From NCBI GenBank assembly GCA_033239005.1, contig BSQZ01000009.1, positions 3,729,752 to 3,793,751 of the forward strand: 64,000 bases of DNA, in the 5' to 3' direction. The notes beneath the pieces are model-generated. The model was not told the origin of the DNA, searched no databases, and saw nothing but the letters and a program-made list of their open reading frames with translations. Of this stretch, positions 1-11,600 are shown in pieces. A program made the position numbers and the translations under genes. The DNA comes from Lamellibrachia satsuma (Eukaryota > Annelida > Polychaeta > Sabellida > Siboglinidae). Positions within the stretch are counted from its first letter, which is position 1; every line of letters begins with the position of its first letter.

Positions 1-71
1 TATTACGTGATGCCAAAAAACTATGTAAACAACAACACATATATGCGTTAGATATTGGATGCAATTCAGGA
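1..71 (+). CDS. BCDIN3D: BCDIN3D-like methyltransferase, penultimate exon (3' part)
   Basis: Bases 3-71 read in frame as the start of a SAM-dependent methyltransferase fold, ending in ALDIGCNSG. This is motif I, the SAM-binding glycine loop, of the Bin3/BCDIN3 family. The exon enters from outside the window. It stops after a complete GGA codon (69-71), and GTAAGT follows at 72-77. Phase 0 here matches the acceptor at 6617, giving NSG followed by DLTQAL, as in BCDIN3D proteins. The N-terminus lies to the left of the window. Confidence 0.82.
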
Positions 72-242
72 GTAAGTAATTTTTTCTGGGCGATAAAAGA
101 TGAAGTCCATAAATGATACTGGGACTGGTGGAGTTACAGCCTCGTGGCTAATTAATTGTTGATTGACAGTTGGAGCCTATGATTGGTACTGACAGGTGTC
201 ACTGGTAGTCAATTGTGTTGTTGATACGCATTGGCTATTCGC

Positions 243-335
243 ATAGCTCCAAACAGCCCAATCTTGGGCAAACGCAGAAGTTTGTGGTGGACTGACTCTG
301 TGTGCATGCGCTGTGGGTAGGACATACAACTAATC
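243..335 (+). repeat. Dispersed repeat R2, copy 1
   Basis: Shares CTCCAAACAGCCCAA...TTGGGC...AGTTTGTGGTGGACTG...GCATGCGCTGT with the inverted copy at 52555-52650. Class unknown. Confidence 0.72.
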
Positions 336-1662
336 ATCTAAGCTCATAACTTTAATGTTATTTTTTTACAATAGTTTAAGTTAATGTCAGTTGCAATTTT
401 GAATAGGTTTAGTTGAGTGTGCGGAAACTTCCTGTTGTGCCTCACACTTTATAGACGGTTCACACACGCAATAGGATAAGTTTGTGTTGCTGTATATGTT
501 TTATAGGCAATTTAGATGAGGTGTGGTGAAAGATAGTTTCATGATAGCATCTTGAAATGAGTTTTTTTATATTAGTGATTTCTGGTGGGATCATATTCCA
601 TATGCGTCTTCTTCAGAATAAAATATTAGGGGGTCATAATTTCCGGTTCCAGTAGTCATTGTTAAAGGAGATTCATAGTTGTATATTATTGCCTGGATAG
701 ACCAGAATTTGTCTAGACGGTTTTTAAGAGTTTATTGATCTAGCTTGTATTACAGAGTTAGGTAGACTATTCCATGGTTCAGCCACTCTAAGAGGGAATG
801 CATTTTTTCTTAGATTTATTTTTGCTCTTTGGGTAAATAATTTAAGAGAGTGTCCTCTATTTCCTGATCTTAGTGACACATCTTCCCATTTCATGAAGTT
901 TGGTGCAAATTCGTTATCGTACATTTCATACTAATGCTATGCTAATGTGGGTAGCTTCAGTAATTTTAGTCTTTCTATATATGATAAGTACCTCACACCA
1001 GGTAGTTCTTTTGTGGCTCTCCTCTGGACGTTTTTTATTGTTTACATTTGTTTGGGTGGAATTTTAGTAACCATTTGTTGCTCCATTGTTCTATGATACT
1101 TAGATCTTGTTGTAGTATATCCTCGTCATTTTTATTTGTTATGGCTCTAAATATCTTAATGTCATCAGCAAATAGAAATGTATTGGATTTAGTTAAATCT
1201 GGCAGGTTGTTTATATATAAAACAAACAATAAAGGTCCTAGGACAGATCCCTGAGGTATCCCTGATGTTACTTTGTGCCAGTTTGATTCTTTTCCATTTA
1301 CACTGTCAGGGGTGGGTTCAGTTACACATAGTTATATCAATTATAATTACAATTACATTTCAATTTTTAGTTCAATTACAATTACACTCATAATTTTTCA
1401 ATTCAGTTACAATTACACTGTTTCAATTTCAATTACAATTACATTATGCGGAATCAAATATATTCAGCATTTGTTAATTATATGGTTTTGCACTTTTGCT
1501 GAATTTCAATATTTTGTACACAATTGATAAACAAATATAACGGTAATGATTGTAAATTGTTGAAGAATTGTGGCTTGAATTTTGAATTGTACTAAATAAA
1601 AAGACAGCCGTTTAAACATATTTTTATTATATAAATATATATTTTAAATCTGGTATATAGAC

Positions 1663-1672
<10 letters not shown>

Positions 1673-1725
<53 letters not shown>
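1673..1725. repeat. (TA)n microsatellite
   Basis: About 26 uninterrupted TA units lie inside the 1307-2622 hAT element. Confidence 0.9.
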
Positions 1726-1729
<4 letters not shown>

Positions 1730-2144
1730 ATGTATTTATAAACTCTTTCAAATCAATCTAGGTACTTGTCTTAACAGAGGGTACATGATTTTTGCTTATA
1801 TAAAGACATTAGACAATGTCCACAAGGCTTCACCTCCTGTAGTTGGAGAGGAAAGCATGCTGTGTGTCTGTGGCTGTAGCAGTGCTAATTATTGTTTGCT
1901 GAAAGGGTGGATTAGCACCTGTCCATGGCCTTGTGTACTCTAAGGGTCTCTAACCAGACTGCAAACTGGTACAGTATTAAACAATGGTAGCCCAGACTGT
2001 CTCACTTGAGTCAACATACTGAATTGAGAACAACTAGCACAAGCTCTAAGTGGACTTTAACTCAGGGCTTCTGACTTGAAAAGATACTTCCTCTGGAAGA
2101 CAACTTTGTGTAGCTTCACTGCATTCAAAAAGGGAATAGCTCAG

Positions 2145-2401
2145 ACATACACAATGTCATAAAATATTTGACTGTCAATACAGCTACACAAGTGTGCACA
2201 ATTTGTGCTTTTGTATTAAAAGACATACAAAACTCTGTTGATATCAGTGCTTGTAAACAATTATTTGTGCAAAATTCATATAAATTAGCGATTACAAAAA
2301 TCGGAAGTAAAAAAATCATAAATCAATGATTTTTTTGGAGTGATTTAAATCATGGTTTAAATCAATGATTTAAATAAAATGATTTAAATCAAACAACCCT
2401 G
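2145..2401. mobile_element. hAT MITE, ATTTAAAT-rich family, copy A (left end eroded)
   Basis: This is homologous to the elements at 30664-30983 and 38501-38880. It shares the block beginning ACAATGTCATAAAATATTTG and the terminal run of TGATTTAAATCA palindromes ending CAAACAACCCTG at 2401. The left terminus is not recognisable. It is nested within another hAT element. Confidence 0.7.
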
Positions 2402-3627
2402 AACCTGTATGAGACTTAAATTATATTTTATTGACAGTTTGTTCAGGTAGTTTGTGATATGAAACGTACTGTAATTGATTGTAATTGATTGTAATTGAAA
2501 TAAATTTTCAATTATACAAAATATAACAATTACAATTACAGCACAAATTTGAAACCATAATCAATTACAATTACACAATTTTGCTGTAATCAATTACAAT
2601 TACGTAATTGGACCCAGCCCTGTACACTGTACTGCTACCTTTTGTCGTCTGTTTGTGATGAATGCCTCTATCCAGTTCATTAATTCGTTTCTAATGTTAA
2701 AACTTTTTAATTTACTTATTAGTTTCTTATAATATTATTATGGCATGGTATGAAAAGCCTTCTGAAGATCCATATAAATAACATCTGTGTAGTTACCCAT
2801 ATCCATTTATGAGGTTCATTCATCTAGTCTTTTAATTAGTTTGAGAAGCCTTTGAGAACTGTTGATCTGCCAGAGATAAAACCATATTATTTTTGACTGA
2901 ACAGACCATTGTCTTTCATGTACATAACTGATAATGTGATTTCTAACAATTTTTTCCATGCATTTACAAACTATGCATGTTAGGCTTATTGGATGGTAAT
3001 TGCAAGCTAATTTCTTGTTTCCTTTTTTATATATTGCTGATATTTTGGTATCCTTCCATTTATCAGGAATACTTGAAGTTTTTATTGACATTTCAAATAT
3101 TTTTCGTAATGGCTGACAAATATTCTCTGCCAACTCCATTAGTAATCTTCATCAGGGCCAGGCGATTGGCTTATATTAAGTTTTTTTAACATAAATAATA
3201 TTATGTTTTTGGTTACTTTTAGCTCATCCATCGCTAATTTATTGTTTACTTTGGGTGTAGTTGGGATAGACCCTGGCTGTTCAGTAGTGAAAACACTGGA
3301 GAAGTAGTCGGCAAGAATATTTGCTTTTTCTCCATCTTCAGTTGTTTGGGATTTCGGGTTTATGTGATCTATATTCAATTCCCCAATTTCTTGTTTAATT
3401 ATAGTTTTTGATTTATAATATTTCCGGAAGACTAGGGTTTTTTGCTTTGAGTAGCTAAATTTTATTCAGATTCCTTTTGGAACTTTCTGGTTAAAACTCA
3501 GATTTTATTTCTGTTTTTACAATACCTTAGATACTTTTTTCCCATCCTTGTTTCAATGTATCTTGTCCATAATCTGTTTTTATGTCTAATTAGTTTTCTG
3601 GTGTTTGCGTTTAGGGGGAAATTTCCC

Positions 3628-3914
3628 TTTATGCAATCAACAACACAACACAGATATAGAGATATGAAAAGGCCAAATGAATGATGTTTATTGAGGGATT
3701 AAGTATAAGACCACTTTTAAAGAAATTTAAAACAAAGAAATGTGGGCTCCACAACCCAGTGCCAGGCTGACTATGCCCGATGCGAGCCTCCTGGACGTCA
3801 GGTTCAACAGAGCCCACATTTCAACACATAAAGCAGTAGGAGTATTCCTAGAACAAATAAAAGAAACAATGGCATTACTATTGTCATAGAACACCCTTAA
3901 ACCAAATAGCATGA
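3628..3914. repeat. Dispersed repeat family R1, copy 1
   Basis: About 285 bp is nearly identical to 56621-56907. Both begin TTTATGCAATCAACAACACA and end AAACCAAATAGCAT. Both contain a block bounded by GTGGGCTCC and its near complement GAGCCCAC, which could form a hairpin. The copy interrupts the older LINE. The class (SINE, MITE or LTR piece) is unresolved, and I see no clear target duplication. Confidence 0.7.
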
Positions 3915-5865
3915 TTTCACTTCCCAATCTATATTTGAAAACTCTTTCCTCATTCCTTCGTAATTTGCCTTATTAAATAGCTTCCTTTTTAGTGTATCTA
4001 TTTGTAATGACTTTGCACAAAATATTAAATGTAATAACACAGGTCACTTTTACCTAGAGGGCTAAGGTACTCTATTTCCCCTATGTTGTCTTCCTCATTT
4101 GATAAGATTGAAATCTCCTGTAATTACAATATGTCAGTAGTTAAGTCCTAATGTTGATCTAATCATATCTAGAAGTTCTGCATTATTTTCTTCTGATCCC
4201 CATCGCTCCTATATATGCATCCAAAGAGATTTTTTTTTTTTAAGTTTAATTTCTATAAATAAGCATTCCTTGAATGTTGAGACCAGGTTTATATTTTTTG
4301 CATGCAGGGAATTTAAGACGTATATTCATTATTTTCAATATTTGTTGAGAATAACGTATAGCCTTCTAAGGAAAATTCAGGTATGGTTAAAACACATTGG
4401 AGTATTTTGGTTTTACGTCATTAATTGCTATTATGTGGGGATTTAGTTCTTTAATTCTTTGTTCACATTAATTTTGCTTGTTCCTTAGTTAGTCAGCATT
4501 GGTATAAAAACACAGAATGCTGTCCATTTCATTAAGATTATCTTTATTATTGTTTTACCATCTGTCATTCTAGGTGGATGTGTAGTCTTTTGGCTTTTCC
4601 TTATCTTTCCTATTTTTCTTTCCCATGGTGGACCCCTGACTCTGTACAGGTATTCCCCCGACTTGTCTGCAGCTTCCTGTCTCTCTGCTTCTTCGTAGAG
4701 CATTTTTGATTCCTCCCTTTCTTGTTTAGTTTTGTCATGATCAATCTTTATATTTTTGAACTTGTCATTGTCTTTGATGTGATGGAACCTTCGAAGAAGG
4801 GTTAATTTTTTGTCAGTGTGTGTTAATGTAATTAGTACCGGTCTGGGACTGGTTGCATTTTCGTTAGCTTCCCCAAGCCTTGGGTTTCTGTGACATCAGT
4901 GTCTGTGAAGTTATTGTTTATCTCTATACACATTTCTAGAATTTGTTCTTTGTCATGTTGTTACCTCATAATTTTTAGTTGTGATGAAGATTCTGGTAAG
5001 TTGAAGATGATTATGTTGTTGAATCTTTTGATTCCACGTTCTGTTCTTTTACTTGAATTTGTACAACTTTCTTAACTTCGTTTGATGACTTTGCTTGGGT
5101 TTTTTCCAACTTGGCTTTTTTGATCATTTCATTGACTCTTGTTTCATCCACTTTAGTTCCGATTTCTTTCTCTAGTTCAAGGATTCTCTTCCACTTTCTT
5201 AAGGAACTTTTGACACCTTTCCTTGCAGCTTTTTTTTTATTTTTCATCACTTTTGTGTCAAACGGACAGAACCAATGAATTTGTGGTTTATCCATCACAT
5301 ATTTTCTTTCGTTTTATGAATGTATATATGCGATGATTTACATTTTTCAACTATGGAACCTCTTCTTTTGCAAGAAGGCACTATCTTTGACACTTGGAAT
5401 TCTTTCCAGACCGCATTAGCTGAGTATTCGAAAACTCACCTCATTCAATTCTGTTGTGTTAATTCAAGGATGCTTCATATGTATATTAAAAAAAATATTT
5501 TATGATAAAGTGGAAATTCATCCATTATTTCCCATGGTTGACATAATATTCCCCATACTACATCTGTATAGTAAGGCAGTGTGGCAGGGGTCCCAACCTC
5601 CCTCTATTTTTGGTTCACATAACAGGAAATCAAAAGATTTTTTAGACTAGCAGAGTGGTCTAATGGTACGGCTTACATATGCGCAGTCACAGTCTAATAA
5701 TAATTATGTATTTCTAAAAGCTGCTCTGCAGATAAGAAACTCTTTTACAGAGCTGCCCTGCGAATAAGATTACAATTTGTCGTAATTCGTAGAGCTGAAC
5801 ACATTTCGCCGTTATTCGAGGAACTGCTCTGCAAATAGCCTCGTCCTATTGATAATTATAACATG

Positions 5866-5960
5866 CCACTGGCAGGTGTCATTGCCACTGGAAGGTGTCA
5901 TTGTCACTGGCAGGTGTCATTGTCACTGGTAGGTGTCATTGTCACTGGTATCCAAATGTT
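5866..5960 (+). repeat. 19-bp minisatellite
   Basis: About five copies of a unit close to CACTGGCAGGTGTCATTGT. Related GGTGTCACTGG and GATTGACAGTTGGAGC phrases occur near 160-215 and 6010-6050, so the array may have grown from a dispersed repeat. Confidence 0.7.
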
Positions 5961-6617
5961 GATTGCCAATTATAGCATGTACTTGCTATTGTCCTGATAC
6001 TACTGAGTGGTGTCATTGGTGTCCAATTGTTGACTGACAGCTGGAGCATGTACTTTCTTTCTTTATGATGCATGGGTGTCCACAGGGAGGGGGCAAGAGG
6101 GGCACTTATCCCCCTTGGAGGTGGAATTTTTTATGGATGTATATTCGTGAGCTCAAAATATATGTTAATTTTACATCTTATATATATTTCTTTCTTGCCA
6201 CTCCCTGGAAAAATTCCTGCGGACATCCCTGTGTAGATGCCCTGAGTATTGAAGAATAAACTCTACATGAGGAATAGCGTGTGGAACGAGCACTTTTCCA
6301 GTTTTTAAAAGTTACATGCCACCAACATATAAAAATTGCACACATTCCCAAAACATGTCAACCCTTTAATTAGAAATCCATGTTTACTGGTCATCTATTT
6401 ATCTTTCAATCTACCTTCTGTCAATCAAAGCAAACTGCCCTATGGCATCTGCATTTAGCCAAATTATCATTATGGAACTTACTAGTGTGCATTGTGAACA
6501 ATTATGAATTTTTATTTAAAATACAGTGATGACTATTTTTGAATTGCACATTGTTATTGTCCAAGTAATGTAGTTGGTGCTTATTCAATTGATTAGTCAA
6601 AGTATTTATTTCTGCAG

Positions 6618-7169
6618 GATTTAACACAAGCACTTCACAGGCACCTGACTGATGAGAATGGTGACCAAGAACTTCACATCTTGGGCATCGACTTGGACCC
6701 GGTGCTGATCAGTCGTTGCTGTGACAACAATACCAGGCCAGGACACATCACGTACAGCACAGCTGACATTTCAAAGTCTGCCGACAGGAAACGCACTATA
6801 CAAGCTTACCTGGACTCTCACAAGTGCCAGAAGTTTGATGTTATCTTCTGTTTCTCTGTGACAATGTGGGTGCATCTGAATGAGGGTGATGCTGGACTTA
6901 GGTCATTCTTAGAATATGTATCTAATATTGGACAATTCCTTATTGTGGAGCCCCAGCCATGGAAGTGCTACCGGAGTGCAGTGCGTAGGACAAAGAAGCT
7001 GAAATGTCAGCAGTATGAGCAGTTTGCTACGCTAGAGTGGCGCCAGACTGTTGAGTCAGATATAGAGCATTACTTAAAGGAACATTGTGGGATGAAGTTG
7101 CAGGAGAGGTTTGGACAGACAGAGTGGGAAAGAACAGTTTGTCTGCTTGAATCGATGTCGACTTCATAG
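6618..7169 (+). CDS. BCDIN3D: BCDIN3D-like RNA 5'-monophosphate methyltransferase, last exon
   Basis: This is the last coding exon (183 codons plus TAG) of a Bin3-domain methyltransferase. Known BCDIN3D enzymes use SAM to methylate the 5' monophosphate of small RNAs, such as pre-miRNAs and tRNA-His, in the cytoplasm. In the sequence, TTTCTGCAG precedes GAT at 6618. The peptide shows the second SAM-site strand (LGIDLDPVLISR), the Bin3 signature region (FCFSVTMWVHLNEGD) and the hallmark VEPQPWKCYR. The C-terminus (GQTEWERTVCLLES) aligns with the end of the vertebrate domain but lacks the long charged tail of human BCDIN3D. With the upstream exon, about 206 residues are visible. The MePCE paralogue is less likely, because the spacing around WKCYR and the compact domain fit BCDIN3D better. 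An AATAAA lies 270 bp downstream. Confidence 0.88.
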   Translation, partial: DLTQALHRHLTDENGDQELHILGIDLDPVLISRCCDNNTRPGHITYSTADISKSADRKRTIQAYLDSHKCQKFDVIFCFSVTMWVHLNEGDAGLRSFLEYVSNIGQFLIVEPQPWKCYRSAVRRTKKLKCQQYEQFATLEWRQTVESDIEHYLKEHCGMKLQERFGQTEWERTVCLLESMSTS

Positions 7170-7438
7170 CAGGAACAGGGAATGCATCAGCTGAACAAAA
7201 CAAGTAAGATGTGATGCTTAGTCGAAGTCTTGTTTTTATCCTAACATGTATTGTTGCAGTGTATTTTCATTGATTTTAACTGATTAAAATTAATTAAAGT
7301 AATGGGAACCAACGAACCATGTTGTTTGTCCTTATGCCTCTTTACATGTGCTTGATTTTTTATCATAAAATCATGCTGTATAGTACAAACTATATACTTT
7401 TTAATATCTTGACCATCCAAATGTGTTTTAATGAGCCA

Positions 7439-7444
7439 AATAAA
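7439..7444 (+). terminator. Candidate BCDIN3D polyadenylation signal
   Basis: AATAAA lies 270 bp after the BCDIN3D stop codon, in AT-rich DNA. It is the first canonical hexamer downstream. An ATTAAA-like string near 7292-7298 is an alternative. Confidence 0.4.
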
Positions 7445-7661
7445 ATATATATCGGTCTATGAATATCGACCTTGCAATTCAACATGCAGTGTGATTTTCA
7501 AGGCGAAACATTCAAATTAAACAGATAACACTAAATTAAAATTAAATAAAAAGGTAGTTCCTGTTAATCCTTAGAACACATTTGGGCAGTCATTCTTGAA
7601 CAGATCTAGTTTGTCATATAACATGATTTTACAGTAACAATTTTCATACCATACACCTTTT

Positions 7662-7985
7662 GTGGGGCGCGGTTGCATAATGCTTAGAACATTGGACCTT
7701 GAAGCAAGAGAACCCGGTTTCAAATTCTCTTGCTGCCATTTCAAAGCAATTTTGTTTACTCCACATTGCTTCAGTTCACTCAGTTGTAAATGAGTACCTG
7801 GCAATAGACAATGGTGTCCAGATATATATATATATATACATGTATATATATATGAATGGTCTTCGCGGAGAAGTGGGTGAATGCTTCCCAGTCGAGTTGG
7901 CTTTGGAATGAACAGGGGTGAAGTGTAACATTTGATCAGTCCCAAGGACTGAATACAGCGCTATATAAGAATGCGCCTTAATAAC
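7662..7985 (+). mobile_element. tRNA-derived SINE, copy 1
   Basis: Shares head, body and tail with 28185-28493. The head has a tRNA-like A-box region (GTTGCATAATGCTTAGAAC) and a B-box-like GGTTTCAAATTC about 40 bp later. The body has the CTTGCTGCC...TTCACTCAG...TAAATGAG block. The tail reads CAAGGACTGAATACAGCGCT followed by ATATAAGAAT. A TA/TATACA microsatellite (7821-7853) interrupts it. The two copies are strongly diverged. Confidence 0.72.
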
Positions 7986-8297
7986 ATTCTCCTATGTGAC
8001 AAATTCACTTGCAGAATAACATTATAAAATAAACCTGGCATCATTGGCATTCTAATTATTCATGTGCAAATACTGTGACCAACTATTTGCCACAGCCTAA
8101 GGCAGCGACTTTTGTAAGGCAATCTATGGTTCGAAATCAGGACCATATGTTTGTAAAATTTTTCATACACTGGTTGGTGCCAATTTGACCGCAAAAGTCA
8201 ATCAAAGGACCAAACGAGAGCTTAAGATACCCAGAAATATTAACCAATTATTTAAAAACAATATACCCAAATTATGTTATTAATATAAATTGTTCAT

Positions 8298-8303
8298 TTT
8301 ATT
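8298..8303 (-). terminator. Candidate COA1 polyadenylation signal
   Basis: TTTATT on the plus strand reads AATAAA on the minus strand, 268 bp beyond the COA1 stop codon. The site is chosen from position only. Confidence 0.35.
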
Positions 8304-8570
8304 AAACAATTAATTTCCTATTTACAAAAAACTGTAGCTATCAAGCACCATTACTGAATATTGGTCACATCAGCTGTAACTTATAAATGCAAATAGAGAG
8401 GAACAAACCAGTACACTTTGCATAGTTCTGAAGCATGTATCTAACTACTTTTCAATGTCACAATTCATTTCTCAGTTTATATCAGTACTGTTGTACCTCA
8501 GATTTCACCAGTGTTGACAGCCTTATTTGAATTTGTTGGATATACAATGAGATGAAGCACATGACGGCTA

Positions 8571-8685
8571 TCACTCCAGGTCTTCATCTGTCTCAGTCGG
8601 CTGGTATTTGTCTTTTGCATTGGGGTTTATGAATACGGTGCGTCTTCTTTCGTTGATTTCAAGGTCTATCTTGTCCACATTCCAC
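8571..8685 (-). CDS. COA1: COA1 exon 4 (C-terminus)
   Basis: After AATTGCAG the exon supplies G to complete CAG, then [18 protein letters not shown] and an acidic tail ending DEDLE before TGA at 8573-8571. It matches the last beta strands of the COA1/Tim21 fold. Confidence 0.82.
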
Positions 8686-11600
8686 CTGCAATTTTGTAAT
8701 AAACGTTAACATACATTTTTGAAAGTTACTGTATTAAGACATATGCTAAGATAAGATGGCTACTGAAAAAAAAAACAGTTGCTCACCTGAAAGTTTGACA
8801 ATTAAGAGGGTACGTTGTATTCTGCATTCTCATTTGCCAAATATGTATATGTACTTACTACTTATTTACTTAGGCCCTTAACTCCTCCTGGAGCATAGGC
8901 CATCCACAACATTTCTCCAGCACCTCCTGTCTTGGGCAAATCCTCTCCAGTTGTTGCCAGCCATTCCCTGCTCGCTTGATGTCTGCCTCGAGGTCACGCC
9001 GCCAGGTGTTTTTTGGTCTCCCCCTCTTTCTCTTGCCTTGGGGGTTCCACATCAGGACTTGTCTGGTTATGTTGGTGCTTGGCTTTCTCAAGGTGTGGCC
9101 AAGCAAGCCATCCCCATCTCCTCTTAAGGATCTCTATCTCTATTTGGGCTTGGTGTGTTCTATCCCAGAGGTCTTTGTTGCTCACCCTGTCCATCCAGTG
9201 TATTCACAGAATTCTTCTCGGGCAATGGTTGACAAATGTCTGGATCCTTATCAGCGTGGTCTTGTTTATTCGCCACATTTCCGCTCCATACAGCAACACG
9301 GACTTTACACTTGTGTTAAATAAGCGTATTTTGGTGGTTTCTCCAATTACCTTTGACTTCCACACACTTCTCAATAGGTGGAAAGCTACCCTTGCTTTGC
9401 TGATCCTTTTCTTTACGTCAGCCTCTGTCCCTCCATGCGTATCCACTATGCTTCCTAGATATATGAAATCTTTAACCTCTTCCAGTGTCTCTCCCTCAAG
9501 CATGATTGGTGTTTCGCAAGTAGCATTTGTTCTCAGGATCTTTGCTTTCCTTTTGTTAATTTTCAACCCAACCTGCGCTTAAATCAATGCCAGTTCTGTT
9601 GTTTTTTGTCCTGCATCTGCCTATGGCTGTAAGACAGGAGTGCAAGGTCATCTGCAAAGTCCAGGTCATCAAGTTGGGTCAGCATCGTCCACTGGATTCC
9701 ATTTCGTTTCTCCTTGGTTGCTGTTTTCATGACCCAGTCTATGACTAGAATGAAGAGGAATGGTGACAGTAAGCATCCTGTCTCACCCCCGTCATAACCT
9801 TAAAGTTCTTTGTAAGTTGACCTTCATTAATGACTCTGCATGACATTCCCTCATAGGAGTTTTTGATCATGTTGACTAGTTTCTTGGGCACACCATAGTG
9901 TCTTAGCACTTTCCAGAGTAGACATTTTGGGATGAGTTCCATTCGATGGATTGTTCCACTACGATTTGCAGTGTTGCAATCTGGTCACTACACAATCTGT
10001 CCTGCCTGAAGCCTGCTTGCTGTTCACGCAAAATTTGGTCCACTTTGCCTTTCATTCTCTCTAGGATTATTCTGTTTAGAATCTTCCCAGGTACTGACAA
10101 CAACGTGATTCCTCTGTAGTTATCACAGCGGCTCAGGTCTTCTTTCTTGGGGATCTTGATAAGGTAACCTTCTTTCCATTCTGCTGGAATTTCTTCTTTT
10201 TCCCAGATCTCCTCAAAAAGACTGTACAGCATTTCTACTGCAGTATTTACATCTGCCTTTAGTGCTTCTGCAGGAATACCATCAGGGCCTGCTACTTATC
10301 CATGTTTCATATGTGCGATTGCCTTTTTTATCTCTTCTCTAGTGGGTTTATTAGTCTATTGGGAGATTTGTCTCAGCTGGTCGGATGTCTGGTTGATTCT
10401 GTGGTGCTGGTCTGTTGAGCAGCTCTTCAAATTGCTCTGCCCATCTGTTAAGCTGATTGTCTGCCCCCATCAGGACGCTCCCATTTTTGTCTCTGATTGG
10501 CCGCTCTGATTTCTTGAACTTTCCAGCTAACTTCCTTGTTGTATCGTAAAGTTGCTTCATGTTCCTGCTAGCTGCTGCCTTTTCTGCCTCTTGTGCAAGT
10601 CCCTCCACGAAGTTCCTTTTGTCTGTTTTGACACTTTTCTTCACCTCTCTATTTGCTGCAGTGTGCTCTTTCTGAGCTGTTACCTTTGCCGCCCTTGTGC
10701 GGCTGCTGTTGACTGCTTCCTTCTTGTCTCTTCTGGTCTGTATTTTCCTCATTGTTTCTACTGAAATCCAGTCTTTCTGTTGGGGTTTCCTTCTGCCAAT
10801 TATCTCTTCACACATGGTGTTTCCTGCATCCTTGATGTGACTCCATTGGCTGTTGATGTTTACTCCCTCATCTTCATCACACAGCACTTGCAGGACTTTA
10901 ACAAGATTTGCCATCCAAGCCAAAGGCCCAGATGGCAAGTGGACAAGGAAGCCATTGGCTTATCGAGAGTCCAACAATGTTCATCTACTTATAACCCGCC
11001 CTCCTGAGATATGTGTCAACCTTGTTTTTAAACATATTCACGCTGCTAGCAGTTACACAATCTGTAGACAATTTGTTCCATTCATTTATTGTCCTCTGTG
11101 AGAACGAGTGCTTCCTGATGTCCAATCTACATTGATCCTTTACTAATTTTACCTCATGTCCTCTAGTTCTGCTATCCTTCTTGAGTGAGAAAAACATATT
11201 TCTATCAATATTTTCATACCCATTCCATATCTTAAAAACTTCAATCTGATCTCCTCTTAACCTCCTTGTCTCTAGAGTTGTTAAGCCACATTCTTTAAGG
11301 CATTCTTCATAACTAAGGTCTCTAAGTTCTGGAATCATTTTAGTTGCTCTCCTTTGTATGCGTTCAAGCGTATCTATATCCTTCTTACGATATGGTCTCC
11401 ATGCTTGTATACAGTATTCTAAATGAGGTCTAACTATTACTTTATAAAGAGGTATAATTAACTTTTTTCCCTTGTATGTTATGTTTCTTCTAATCAATCC
11501 AAGAATTTGATTACCCTTTGAAGCTGCAATACCACACTGCTCTGAAACTTTCATGTCAGCGCTTATTGTAACTCCTAAGTCCTTTTCTTTTACAGTAGTA

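Larger units (their letters stand above)
1307..2622. mobile_element. Non-autonomous hAT element, 8-bp TSD
   Basis: The element is flanked by the identical 8-bp sequence TACACTGT at 1299-1306 and 2623-2630. Its ends are inverted: CAGGGGTGGGTTCAGTTAC on the left, and the complement of the right end reads CAGGGCTGGGTCCAATTAC. The CAGGG start and 8-bp duplication are diagnostic of the hAT superfamily. Both ends consist of degenerate CAATTA/TAATTG repeats facing each other, as in a foldback element. There is no transposase ORF. It sits inside the older LINE and carries another hAT MITE near its right end (about 2145-2401) and a TA microsatellite. Confidence 0.85.
690..5300 (-). mobile_element. Decayed CR1/jockey-like LINE with ORF1 and ORF2 remnants
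   Basis: On the minus strand, pieces run in the order expected of a non-LTR retrotransposon. 5011-5298 encodes a lysine-rich, coiled-coil-like ORF1 start. 4485-4703 holds a likely ORF1 end (YLYRVRGPPWERKI). Around 4250-4450 are broken endonuclease-like phrases. 2816-3378 encodes the finger region of reverse transcriptase (SPGPDED, WKDTKISAIYKKGNKK). 1035-1229 carries the catalytic FADD motif (FLFADDIKIF). 724-924 matches the C-terminal end (FPLRVAEPWNSLPNSV). Many stops and frameshifts mark it as old. Two later insertions split it. The clade is inferred from motif style only. Confidence 0.72.
72..6617 (+). other. BCDIN3D intron filled with transposon remnants
   Basis: This 6.5 kb phase-0 intron (GTAAGT...TGCAG) contains no host exon that I can see. 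About 690-5300 is a decayed minus-strand LINE, interrupted by an hAT element (1307-2622) and a dispersed repeat (3628-3914). Its right part (5300-6617) holds a 19-bp minisatellite near 5866 and otherwise unassigned AT-rich sequence. Confidence 0.7.
7445..8570. other. Intergenic DNA between convergent BCDIN3D and COA1
   Basis: The two genes end 1.4 kb apart, tail to tail. Apart from the SINE at 7662-7985 and candidate poly(A) signals, I recognise nothing in this AT-rich sequence. Confidence 0.6.

Noticed and set aside
2125..2319. ORFs at 2125-2319 and 30679-30912 with similar sequence
   Set aside because: Similarity comes from shared MITE DNA, not from a conserved protein. The frames do not extend and have no domain.
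5011..5298. Lysine-rich 95-residue ORF as a host gene
   Set aside because: It lies in line with LINE ORF1/ORF2 remnants on the same strand and looks like an ORF1 start.
8976..9582. Plus-strand ORFs of 115 and 189 residues
   Set aside because: Antisense shadows of the RTE-like reverse transcriptase. No family resemblance.
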